The notes under the pieces are model-generated. The model was not told the DNA's origin, searched no databases, and saw only the letters and a program-made list of their open reading frames with translations. Shown one piece after another: positions 31,348 to 38,087 of a stretch of DNA of 38,087 nt. The position numbers were made by a program, and so were the translations under genes. The stretch is taken from NCBI GenBank assembly GCA_002418185.1, contig DIDN01000153.1, positions 1-38,087 on the forward strand. Direction: 5' to 3'. Each line of letters begins with the position of its first letter. The stretch's first letter is position 1. Source of the stretch: Deltaproteobacteria bacterium UBA5799. GTDB lineage: Bacteria > Desulfobacterota > GWC2-55-46.

Positions 31348-32544
31348 ATGCTCAGATACCTTACCGCCGGAGAGTCGCACGGCCCGGAGCTTACGGCCAT
31401 AGTGGAGGGCATGCCGGCAGGCCTCAAGGTCTCGCCGGGGGATATCGACGCGGACCTGAGGAGGCGGCAGTCCGGATACGGCAGGGGCGGCAGGATGAAA
31501 ATAGAGTCCGACCTCGTGGAGATAACCTCCGGCGTAAGGGGCGGGCTTACGCTCGGCTCGCCGGTGACCCTCAAGATAAGGAACCGCGACTGGGAGAACT
31601 GGCAGGGGACAATGTCGCCCGAGAGCGCCTCCTCCGACAGGGCCGTAACGAGGCCGAGGCCCGGGCACGCGGACCTCACGGGGGGCTTGAAGTACGGGCA
31701 CAGGGACCTCCGGAACGTGCTCGAGCGCTCCAGCGCGCGGGAGACTGCGATGAGGGTGGCGTCCGGCGCGCTCGCGAAGAGGCTCCTGGACGAGTTCGGC
31801 ATAAGGGTCTTCAGCTGGGTGACCGAGCTCGGAGGGGTAAGGGCAGGGAGCGCTGTCACCGGCGGAAGGGGAGGGGCAGAGGCCCTTTTCAGGCTGGCAG
31901 AGGCGTCTGCGGTCCGGTGCCCCGATGAAAAGGCCGGAAGGGCAATGGTAGCCCGCATAGACAGGGCGAAGGAGGACGGGGACAGCCTCGGCGGGGCGTT
32001 CGAGGTGGCGGCGACCGGGGTGCCGCCCGGGCTCGGAAGCCACGTGCACTGGGACAGGAAGTTGGACGCGAGGCTCTCGTTCGCGCTCATGTCCATACAG
32101 GCCATAAAGGGCGTGGAGGTCGGCCTGGGTTTCGGCGCGGCAAGGCTCCCCGGCTCGGAGGTGCATGACGAGATATCGTACAGGAGCGGGGGCGCGGCAG
32201 GGAAGTGGTGGCCGCGCCCTCCGAGGTTCCTGAGAAAGACCAACAACGCTGGCGGCATTGAAGGGGGCATGTCGAACGGTGAAATGATAGTCCTCAGGGC
32301 CGCCATGAAGCCCATACCGACGCTTTACAAGCCGCTTCGGTCTGTGGACATCGGCACGAAAAAGACCTTCAAGGCAAGTGTTGAGAGGTCTGACGTGACC
32401 GCGGTCCCTGCGGCGGCGGTCATAGCCGAATCGGTAGTCGCTTTCGAGCTGGCCAACGCCTTTCTTGAAAAGTTCGGCGGCGATTCGGTGAAGGAGATAT
32501 CGCGCAACTACAACGGCTACCTTAAGGACATTGCCGCTTATTGA
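31348..32544 (+). CDS. aroC: Chorismate synthase
   Basis: Makes chorismate from EPSP with reduced FMN, the last step of the shikimate pathway. The 398-residue protein starts MLRYLTAGESHGPELTAIVEGMPAG, the family signature. Further motifs are RRQSGYGRGGRMKIESD, RPGHADLTGGLKYGHRDLRNVLERSSARETA, and the C-terminal NNAGGIEGGMSNGE and RSDVTAVPAAAVIAESV. Length is normal. ATG 31348 has AAGGGGG upstream, just after the palindromic repeat. First gene of a block with aroK and aroB. Confidence 0.97.
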   Translation: MLRYLTAGESHGPELTAIVEGMPAGLKVSPGDIDADLRRRQSGYGRGGRMKIESDLVEITSGVRGGLTLGSPVTLKIRNRDWENWQGTMSPESASSDRAVTRPRPGHADLTGGLKYGHRDLRNVLERSSARETAMRVASGALAKRLLDEFGIRVFSWVTELGGVRAGSAVTGGRGGAEALFRLAEASAVRCPDEKAGRAMVARIDRAKEDGDSLGGAFEVAATGVPPGLGSHVHWDRKLDARLSFALMSIQAIKGVEVGLGFGAARLPGSEVHDEISYRSGGAAGKWWPRPPRFLRKTNNAGGIEGGMSNGEMIVLRAAMKPIPTLYKPLRSVDIGTKKTFKASVERSDVTAVPAAAVIAESVVAFELANAFLEKFGGDSVKEISRNYNGYLKDIAAY

Positions 32545-32628
32545 GCCGCTCTGCTCGGAGGGCACGGGAGCCAGGGGACTTATGACAGGTAGGGATTCGC
32601 AAACACCTCCTTAAGGACGGTCGGATAA

Positions 32629-33141
32629 GTGAACATAGTGCTTGCGGGTTTCATGGGAACCGGGAAGACGACCGTCGGGAGGCTCCTTGCCAGGAGGCTC
32701 GGCTTGAGGTTCGTGGACATGGACGAGCTTATCGAGAACGAGGCGGGCATGTCGATTTCCGATATCTTCAGGGAAGAGGGAGAGGCCCGTTTCAGGGCAA
32801 TCGAGTCCGGCGTGATAAAGAGGCTCGTTTCAGGGGATTTCGGCAAGGCCATCGTGCTTTCGACCGGCGGCGGGGCGGTCGTGGACCCGGCGAACAGGGC
32901 GCTTTTCAGGAGCTTCGGCACGCTCGTCTGCCTTACCGCATCCGTCGACGAGATAATGAAGAGGGTCGGCGACAGGGACGACAGGCCCCTCCTTCCTGCA
33001 GGCGAGAGGCGGGAGGCCGCTCTCAAGCTCCTCCGCGAGAGGGAGCCTGCTTACAGGGACTGCGACATCGAGGTGGACACGACCGCAGGGAGCGCGGAAG
33101 ACGTCGTGGACGTAATCGAAAGGCGCGTGCGCGGCGCATGA
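32629..33141 (+). CDS. aroK: Shikimate kinase
   Basis: Phosphorylates shikimate with ATP in the cytosol. The 170-residue protein begins MNIVLAGFMGTGKTTVGRLLARRLG (Walker A at 9-15), then FVDMDELIE (the shikimate-binding DxD region), EEGEARFRAIE, STGGGAVVD, and the lid segment DDRPLLPA with the conserved Arg. Length is normal. GTG 32629 follows TAAGGACGG. The 84-base gap after aroC shows no promoter that I can name. Confidence 0.95.
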   Translation: MNIVLAGFMGTGKTTVGRLLARRLGLRFVDMDELIENEAGMSISDIFREEGEARFRAIESGVIKRLVSGDFGKAIVLSTGGGAVVDPANRALFRSFGTLVCLTASVDEIMKRVGDRDDRPLLPAGERREAALKLLREREPAYRDCDIEVDTTAGSAEDVVDVIERRVRGA

Positions 33142-33201
33142 GTAGCCGGGTATTATTTGAATTTGCATCTTGAATATCAATACGGCTTTGCAAGGCGGCA
33201 A

Positions 33202-34281
33202 ATGGGCAGGATAAGGGTAGAGCTGAAGGAAAGGTCTTATGATATCCGTGTCGAGAGGGGCGTCCTCAAAGACATCGGACGGCTCGTGAGCGGCCTCGGA
33301 CTCAAGGGCAGGGCGGCCGTAGTAACGAACCCCACGGTAGGGGAGCTTTACGGCGGAACGGTCGTCGAAAGCCTTTCCTCGGCGGGGCTCAGCCCGTTTC
33401 TGATCACCCTGCCGGACGGGGAGGAGTACAAGAGCCTTGAGGAGGCCTCGAAGGTATACGACGCGCTCATCGCGGAGCGCTTCGAGAGGTCTTCCCCCAT
33501 AATTGCGCTCGGGGGCGGGGTCATAGGGGACATGGCCGGGTTCGTGGCCGCGACATACCTGAGGGGCGTGCCTTACATCCAGGTCCCCACGACGCTCCTC
33601 TCGCAGGTCGACAGCTCCGTGGGAGGAAAGACCGCGGTAAACCACCCGAGGGGAAAGAACCTTATCGGCGCGTTTTATCAGCCCAGGGCGGTATTCATAG
33701 ACCCCGACGTGCTCAAGACCCTTCCCGAGAGGGAGATGAAGGCTGGTCTTGCCGAGGTCGTGAAGTACGGGGTCATATGGGACGCAGGCTTTTTCGCGTA
33801 CCTCGAGGAGAACGCCTCCAGGCTCCTGGCGACGGGCCCGGAGATAGAGAAGGCTATAGAGGCCTCCTGCGGGATAAAGGCCGAGGTCGTGGGACTCGAC
33901 GAGAAGGAGGAGGGACTCCGGTCCATCCTGAACTTCGGCCATACCTTCGGACACGCCATAGAGGCGCTCTCAGGGTACGGAGCATACAGGCACGGGGAGG
34001 CCGTTGCCATCGGCATGCTGATGGCGGCCCGCCTCTCCGGGCGGCTCGGCCTTTCCGCCGAATGCGCCCCGAGACTGGAGGGCCTCCTGAAGGCCCTCGG
34101 CATCCCGTTTTCGCCCCCGGCGATACCTGCCGGGGACTTCCTCGAAGCCATGAGGCTCGACAAGAAGGTGGTCGGCAAGAGGATAAGGTTCGTTCTGGCT
34201 ACGGAGATCGGTAAGGTGGCGCTCCGGGAGGTCGCGGAAAAGGATATCCTCGGTTTTCTTGAGTCTTATGCGCGCGCCTGA
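33202..34281 (+). CDS. aroB: 3-dehydroquinate synthase
   Basis: Converts DAHP to 3-dehydroquinate with NAD and a divalent metal, the second step of the shikimate pathway. The 359-residue protein shows LPDGEEYKSLEEASKVYDAL, ALGGGVIGDMAGFVAATYLRGV, VPTTLLSQVDSSVGGKTAVNHPRGKNLIGAFYQP, and metal-binding NFGHTFGHAIEAL and HGEAVAIGM. The frame is open to a TTG at 33157, but ATG 33202 with AAGGCGG just upstream gives the normal family N-terminus (MGRIRVELKERSYDI). Third of the aro genes; an aroQ, often next in related gene orders, is not seen. Confidence 0.96.
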   Translation: MGRIRVELKERSYDIRVERGVLKDIGRLVSGLGLKGRAAVVTNPTVGELYGGTVVESLSSAGLSPFLITLPDGEEYKSLEEASKVYDALIAERFERSSPIIALGGGVIGDMAGFVAATYLRGVPYIQVPTTLLSQVDSSVGGKTAVNHPRGKNLIGAFYQPRAVFIDPDVLKTLPEREMKAGLAEVVKYGVIWDAGFFAYLEENASRLLATGPEIEKAIEASCGIKAEVVGLDEKEEGLRSILNFGHTFGHAIEALSGYGAYRHGEAVAIGMLMAARLSGRLGLSAECAPRLEGLLKALGIPFSPPAIPAGDFLEAMRLDKKVVGKRIRFVLATEIGKVALREVAEKDILGFLESYARA

Positions 34282-34361
34282 CGGCATGGACGTGCCCCTT
34301 TTTAGCTTGACTTGCCGCCGTTTCTTTAATAATTTAGGTCATTAAACCGGGGCCGAAAAGG

Positions 34362-34574
34362 ATGAGGAACATAAAGGCCGGAGACGATATCTTCTTTACA
34401 GCGACCATGGCCGAGGTCCTGGAAAAGCAGGGGCTTTACGAAGACGCCCTGATGGTATACAAGATACTGGCCGACACAAACCCCTGGGACCAGTCACTTG
34501 GCTTCAGGATAGAGCGGCTCAAGGCCCTTGCCGCCGGACGCGGGAGAAAAAAGCCCGCCAGGGACGAGAACTGA
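34362..34574 (+). CDS. Small TPR-like protein
   Basis: A 70-residue protein, FTATMAEVLEKQGLYEDALMVYKILADTNPWDQSLGFRIERLKAL, that fits one and a half tetratricopeptide repeats with the usual G-x-Y-x-x-A-x-x-x-Y pattern, followed by a basic tail. TPR motifs mediate protein contact. It lies 13 bases before the Roadblock/LC7 gene, so the two are probably co-expressed and may act together. ATG 34362 follows AAAAGG. Upstream (34307-34335) are a TTGACT and an AT-rich -10-like stretch that could form a weak promoter separating this pair from aroB. Confidence 0.72.
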   Translation: MRNIKAGDDIFFTATMAEVLEKQGLYEDALMVYKILADTNPWDQSLGFRIERLKALAAGRGRKKPARDEN

Positions 34575-34587
34575 GAGGTCGGGAAAG

Positions 34588-34947
34588 ATGCCTTTCAAGG
34601 GCATATTGAAGGAACTGGTCGAAAGCATAGACGGCGGCGTTGCCGCGACCCTCATGGGCAGGGACGGCATATCCGTCGAGCAGCATATAACCCCGGGCGG
34701 GTACGACGTCGAGACCGTCGGGGTGGAGTACGGCAAGGTCGTGGAAGAGATAGGGAAGGCCTCCGACCTCCTGAACCTCGGGAGCGTCCAGGAGGTCATG
34801 GTCTCTACGGCCTCGGTGGACATACTCCTGAGGATGGCGTCGGAAGACTACTATATAGCGTTCGTCCTCGCCGGCAACTCCAATATCGGAAAGGCGAGGT
34901 ATCTTCTCAGGAAGGCGGCCCTTACGGCTTCCGAGGAGCTTCGCTGA
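34588..34947 (+). CDS. Roadblock/LC7-domain protein (MglB-like)
   Basis: A 119-residue single-domain protein: LKELVESIDGGVAATLMGRDGISVEQHI, an acidic middle, then VMVSTASVDILLRMASEDYYIAFVLAGNSNIGKARYLLRKA. This is the Roadblock/LC7 fold, whose bacterial members such as MglB act as GTPase-activating partners of Ras-like MglA in cell polarity and type IV pilus placement. No MglA-like GTPase is present in the window. ATG 34588 has GGTCGGGAAAG upstream; an earlier in-frame ATG at 34528 lies within the TPR gene. A role in pilus polarity is only a suggestion from the family. Confidence 0.82.
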   Translation: MPFKGILKELVESIDGGVAATLMGRDGISVEQHITPGGYDVETVGVEYGKVVEEIGKASDLLNLGSVQEVMVSTASVDILLRMASEDYYIAFVLAGNSNIGKARYLLRKAALTASEELR

Positions 34948-34958
34948 GGGCGGCAATC

Positions 34959-36041
34959 TTGGGGGATGGAAGGGAAGCGGACTACAGGGGAAGGCTGAGG
35001 GGCCTGAGGGCGCTTCTCGGAGAGTTCGACGCTCTCCTCGTAAGCGACTTGAGGAACGCGAGGTACCTCTCCGGGTTCACCGGTTCGAACGCATTCATAG
35101 TCGTTACGCACGACGAGGCCTTTTTTCTGACCGACCCCAGGTACGCGGCCCAGGCCGGGGAAGAGGTCAAGGGCTTCAAGAAGAGGATATTCAGGAAGGC
35201 GCTGGAAGAGATAGCGGCGCTGGTTCTTGAGAAGCGGATAAAGGCCCTCGGGTTCGAGGCCACGAACCTCAACTACGCCTCGTACAGGAAGTTCAGAAGG
35301 GCGCTCCCGAAGGTAAGGCTCAGGCCCGCCGACGGCCTTGTCGAGCGCCTGAGGGAAAGAAAAGACGCCTTCGAGGTCAAGAGGATCAGGGTCTCGGCAG
35401 CCCTACTCGACGCAGGGTTCAGGAAGGCCGCCCGGGTCATCAGGCCGGGCGAAGTCGAAGCTGACGCCGCCTTTTCCATAGAGGTGGACCTGCGGAGAAA
35501 AGGGGCCGAGGCAATGGCCTTTGACACGATAATCGCCTCGGGAGAGCGCGGTTCACTCCCGCACGGCAGGGCCTCGGCGAAGCGGATGAAAAAAGGCGAA
35601 CTCGTCGTCGTTGACATGGGCGTCCTGAAGGACGGGTATAATTCCGACGAGACCCGCACTTTCGCCGTCGGTAGGCCCAAGCCCCGGCTGAGGGAGATAT
35701 ACGGCATCGTAAAGGACGCCCAGGCAGCCGCATTGGACGCCGTAAGGCCCGGGGCCAGGTCGTCCGAGGTGGACGGCGCAGCGAGGAAGCTCATAGATAA
35801 GGCCGGGTACGGGAAGTTCTTCGGCCACGGGACAGGACACGGCGTCGGGCTCGACATCCACGAGCGGCCCTCCCTCGGCCCGATTTCCGAGGATATACTC
35901 GAGGAAGGGATGGTCGTGACGGTCGAGCCTGGCATATATCTTCCCGGCTCCGGGGGCGTTAGGATCGAAGACATGGCGCTCGTTACGAAAGGCGGATGCG
36001 AGCTCCTTACGCGGACCGCAAGGGAACTGACCGAGCTCTGA
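34959..36041 (+). CDS. pepQ: M24B Xaa-Pro aminopeptidase/dipeptidase
   Basis: A 360-residue cytosolic metallopeptidase that releases residues before proline. The N-terminal creatinase-like domain (LVSDLRNARYLSGFTGSNAFIVV) precedes the pita-bread catalytic domain. The five metal ligands are visible: Asp near 218 (VVDMG), Asp near 229 (NSDETRTF), His near 291 (GHGTGHGVGLDIHE), Glu near 323 (VEPGIYLP) and Glu near 336 (VRIEDM). The start is TTG 34959 with GAGGG about eight bases upstream; a nearby ATG at 34966 is out of frame. Gene order pepQ-accB-accC is common in related bacteria, often with efp between, which is missing here. Confidence 0.92.
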   Translation: MGDGREADYRGRLRGLRALLGEFDALLVSDLRNARYLSGFTGSNAFIVVTHDEAFFLTDPRYAAQAGEEVKGFKKRIFRKALEEIAALVLEKRIKALGFEATNLNYASYRKFRRALPKVRLRPADGLVERLRERKDAFEVKRIRVSAALLDAGFRKAARVIRPGEVEADAAFSIEVDLRRKGAEAMAFDTIIASGERGSLPHGRASAKRMKKGELVVVDMGVLKDGYNSDETRTFAVGRPKPRLREIYGIVKDAQAAALDAVRPGARSSEVDGAARKLIDKAGYGKFFGHGTGHGVGLDIHERPSLGPISEDILEEGMVVTVEPGIYLPGSGGVRIEDMALVTKGGCELLTRTARELTEL

Positions 36042-36106
36042 AGGCCGATTGGCGAAGGCAAGCGCATCTTGAAGCCGAAAGCTTAGGAAGAGTTTTAGGA
36101 GGACCA

Positions 36107-36568
36107 ATGGACATAAAGGACATAAAGGCCATCTACAAGTTCCTGAGGGAAACGGACATCGTCGAGTTCGAGCTCGAAGGGCCGGACGGGAAGGTGAGGC
36201 TCAAGAGGGGGGGCGCCCATGCAGCGCACCCGCTGAAGGAGGTTTCCGCGCCGGAGGCGGCGCCGTCAACCGCGCCCCAAAAGGAGCCGGCAAAGGAAGA
36301 AGCCGAAAAGGCGAAGCCCGACAACATAAAGGTCGTCACCTCGCCTATGGTCGGCACTTTTTACAGGTCTCCCTCGCCCGAGGCGTCGCCTTTCATCGAG
36401 GTCGGGTCTGTCGTGAAGAAGGCCCAGACGCTCTGCATCATAGAGGCGATGAAGCTCATGAACGAGGTCGAGAGCGACTTCAACGGCAAGGTCGTCTCGA
36501 TACTCGTCGAGAACGGGCAGCCGGTGGAGTACGGCGAGCCGCTCTTCCACATAGAGGTCTCGAAATAA
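36107..36568 (+). CDS. accB: Biotin carboxyl carrier protein of acetyl-CoA carboxylase
   Basis: A 153-residue BCCP. The N-terminal segment MDIKDIKAIYKFLRETDIVEFELEGPDGKVRLKR is typical of AccB, followed by an Ala/Pro/Lys-rich linker and the biotinyl domain. The biotin is attached at Lys116 in EAMKLMNEVES. VTSPMVGTFYRSPSPEASPF forms the start of that domain. ATG 36107 has TAGGAGGA five bases upstream; the frame is open further back, but those residues lie in pepQ. accC follows after 69 bases. Confidence 0.96.
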   Translation: MDIKDIKAIYKFLRETDIVEFELEGPDGKVRLKRGGAHAAHPLKEVSAPEAAPSTAPQKEPAKEEAEKAKPDNIKVVTSPMVGTFYRSPSPEASPFIEVGSVVKKAQTLCIIEAMKLMNEVESDFNGKVVSILVENGQPVEYGEPLFHIEVSK

Positions 36569-36637
36569 CGCCGCCCCGCGCTCCTCGGCGCGGCCCGCCG
36601 AAGGGAAAACCACTTAGGAAAACCAATAAGGTAACGG

Positions 36638-37972
36638 ATGTTCAACAAGATACTTATAGCCAACAGGGGTGAAATTGCGGTCAGGATTATCAGGGCCTGC
36701 CGCGAGATGGGGATAAAGACGCTGGCGGTCTACTCCGAGGCCGACAGGGAGGCCCTGCACACGAGGCTTGCCGACGGGGCTATCTGCATAGGCCCGGCAA
36801 AGAGCAAGGACAGCTACCTTAACATCACCTCGCTCATAAGCGCTATGGAGGTGGCCGACGCAGAGGCCGTGCACCCAGGGTACGGCTTCCTTGCCGAGAA
36901 CGCCGGCTTTGCCGAGGCGTGCGAAAAGTGCGGGATAAAGTTCATAGGCCCCGCCTCGAACACCATGCGCCTCATGGGGAACAAGGTCCAGGCCAAGCGC
37001 CTCGCCGAGGACCTTAAGGTGCCTGTACTTCCGTGGAGCAACCGCGGGCTCTCGGACGAGAAGGAGGCCCTCGAGGTCTCGAAGAAGATAGGGTTCCCGG
37101 TCCTCATAAAGGCCGCCTCCGGCGGGGGCGGAAGGGGCATGAAGCTCGTGCACACCCAGGCGAGCCTCGCGAGCGCCTTCAACACCGCAAAGTCCGAGGC
37201 CGTGGCAGCCTTCGGCGACGGCGAGGTCTTCATAGAGAGGTTCTGCGAGCTACCCCGCCACATAGAGATACAGGTCATGGCCGACGAGCACGGCAACGTA
37301 ATACACCTCGGGGAGAGGGAGTGCTCCATCCAGAGGAGGCACCAGAAGATACTGGAGGAATGCCCGTCGCCGGCGGTCGATGCGAGGCTCAGGCACAAGA
37401 TGGGCGAGTCGGCGGTGAAGCTCGCCAAGGGAATCGGCTACTCGAACGTAGGCACGGTCGAATACCTCGTCGACAAGAACAAAAACTTCTATTTCATGGA
37501 GATGAACACGAGGGTCCAGGTCGAGCACCCGGTTACGGAGATGGTCACCGGGGTGGACCTCGTGAAGTCGCAGATAAGGATAGCGCTCGGCGACAAGCTC
37601 CGCCTGAAGCAGAGGAACATCATGATGAAGGGGCACTCCATAGAGTGCCGCATAAACGCGGAGGACCCGAAGACCTTCATGCCGTGCCCGGGCAGGATAA
37701 CCGAGCTCGTCATTCCCGGCGGACTCGGGGTAAGGGTCGATAGCGCCATATACTGCGGCTACAACGTGACTCCGTACTACGACAACCTCCTTGCCAAGCT
37801 CATCGTCCACGCCGACACCAGGGAGGAGGCCGTCGCCCGGATGACCCGGGCGCTCGAGGAGTTCCAGATAGGCGGCATAAAGACCAACATACCGCTCCAC
37901 CTGAGGATAATGAGGGACCACGACTTCATAGCAGGCAACACCAACATAGACTTCCTCTCGCGCTTCACCTGA
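36638..37972 (+). CDS. accC: Biotin carboxylase subunit of acetyl-CoA carboxylase
   Basis: Carboxylates the biotin of AccB using ATP and bicarbonate, the first committed step of fatty-acid synthesis. The 444-residue protein starts FNKILIANRGEIAVRIIRACRE and shows AVHPGYGFLAENA, the glycine-rich ATP loop ASGGGGRGMK, ERECSIQRRHQKILEECPSP, FMEMNTRVQVEHPVTEMVTGVDLV (catalytic Arg and Glu) and ECRINAEDP. Length is normal. The N-terminal start ATG 36638 fits the family. After the stop there is no separate terminator; the palindromic repeat at 37974 begins at once. Confidence 0.97.
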   Translation: MFNKILIANRGEIAVRIIRACREMGIKTLAVYSEADREALHTRLADGAICIGPAKSKDSYLNITSLISAMEVADAEAVHPGYGFLAENAGFAEACEKCGIKFIGPASNTMRLMGNKVQAKRLAEDLKVPVLPWSNRGLSDEKEALEVSKKIGFPVLIKAASGGGGRGMKLVHTQASLASAFNTAKSEAVAAFGDGEVFIERFCELPRHIEIQVMADEHGNVIHLGERECSIQRRHQKILEECPSPAVDARLRHKMGESAVKLAKGIGYSNVGTVEYLVDKNKNFYFMEMNTRVQVEHPVTEMVTGVDLVKSQIRIALGDKLRLKQRNIMMKGHSIECRINAEDPKTFMPCPGRITELVIPGGLGVRVDSAIYCGYNVTPYYDNLLAKLIVHADTREEAVARMTRALEEFQIGGIKTNIPLHLRIMRDHDFIAGNTNIDFLSRFT

Positions 37973-37973
37973 C

Positions 37974-38087
37974 AGGGTGCTTAAAAAAGCCCGCTCTGCT
38001 GCGTCGTTTTCAAAATCGGACATTCCGGCGTACAAATAAAGTACGCCTCATTCCTCATTTTTCGACTCCTTGCATCTTGAGCTTTTT
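37974..38087. repeat. Palindromic intergenic repeat after accC (cut by window end)
   Basis: The left end reads AGGGTGCTTAAAAAAGC. A perfect central stem GGCGTAC (38027-38033) and GTACGCC (38041-38047) surrounds an AAATAAA loop. The flanks continue to pair imperfectly: TCGTTTTCAAAATCGGACAT on the left against ATTCCTCATTTTTCGACTCC on the right. The last bases TGCATCTTGAGCTTTTT match the first bases of the window (CTGGAGCTTTTTGAGC), so a full copy is probably about 125 bases. As RNA it would form one long hairpin that could end accC transcripts. Confidence 0.65.

Noticed and set aside
1..38087. CRISPR arrays, tRNA or rRNA genes, insertion sequences with transposase, prophage genes
   Set aside because: I saw no regularly spaced repeats, no tRNA-like cloverleaf with a CCA end, no rRNA sequence and no transposase or integrase frame.

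Overview
The window is one dense, almost entirely plus-strand stretch of a GC-rich Gram-negative chromosome. Gene content and order (short ArgA-type acetyltransferase, split type IV pilus clusters, aroC-aroK-aroB followed by pepQ-accB-accC, a small XRE gene in front of pilM) look like a member of the former Deltaproteobacteria (Desulfobacterota and relatives). This is inferred from gene order and protein style; no rRNA is present. Codon use is distinctive for so GC-rich a genome: AGG for arginine and ATA for isoleucine are favoured.

Region by region: (1) 1-900: the right end of a palindromic repeat, a terminator, folK, and a small membrane-anchored YHS/TRASH-like protein. (2) 950-3800: a sigma70-like promoter and a coupled trio of LsrF-type aldolase/thiolase, zinc alcohol dehydrogenase and NAD kinase. 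(3) 3975-8300: recN, an ArgA-like acetyltransferase, pmbA/tldE and a Crp/Fnr regulator, tightly spaced. A perfect Crp-like palindrome covers the Crp/Fnr stop codon. (4) 8650-14212: a membrane-anchored M23 peptidase with a long structured leader, secA, argJ and a degenerate orphan HEPN protein. (5) 14265-24558: prepilin peptidase, a two-component pair (HAMP kinase and NtrC-type activator), a near-perfect sigma54 promoter, and four minor-pilin genes: fimT/gspH-like, pilV-like, a giant 1430-residue PilW-like protein carrying FN3/Ig-like domains, and a pilX-like gene. (6) 24969-31052: a small XRE-type gene and pilMNOPQ, closed by a strong terminator; PilQ has a lipoprotein signal and three AMIN domains. 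(7) 31174-31328: a second palindromic repeat. (8) 31348-37972: aroC, aroK, aroB, a TPR-like 70-residue protein, a Roadblock/LC7 protein, pepQ, accB and accC. (9) 37974-38087: the start of a third palindromic repeat whose missing right end matches the first bases of the window.

Functionally, half of the window builds and controls a type IV pilus. PilD processes prepilins, the kinase/activator pair probably drives the minor pilins through sigma54, PilMNOP form the alignment complex and PilQ the outer-membrane pore. The main pilin, the motor ATPases, PilC and PilY1 are not here. The most unusual item is the giant modular PilW, which may put an adhesive, PilY1-like module at the pilus tip. The rest is housekeeping: folate, arginine, shikimate and fatty-acid biosynthesis, protein export and DNA repair.
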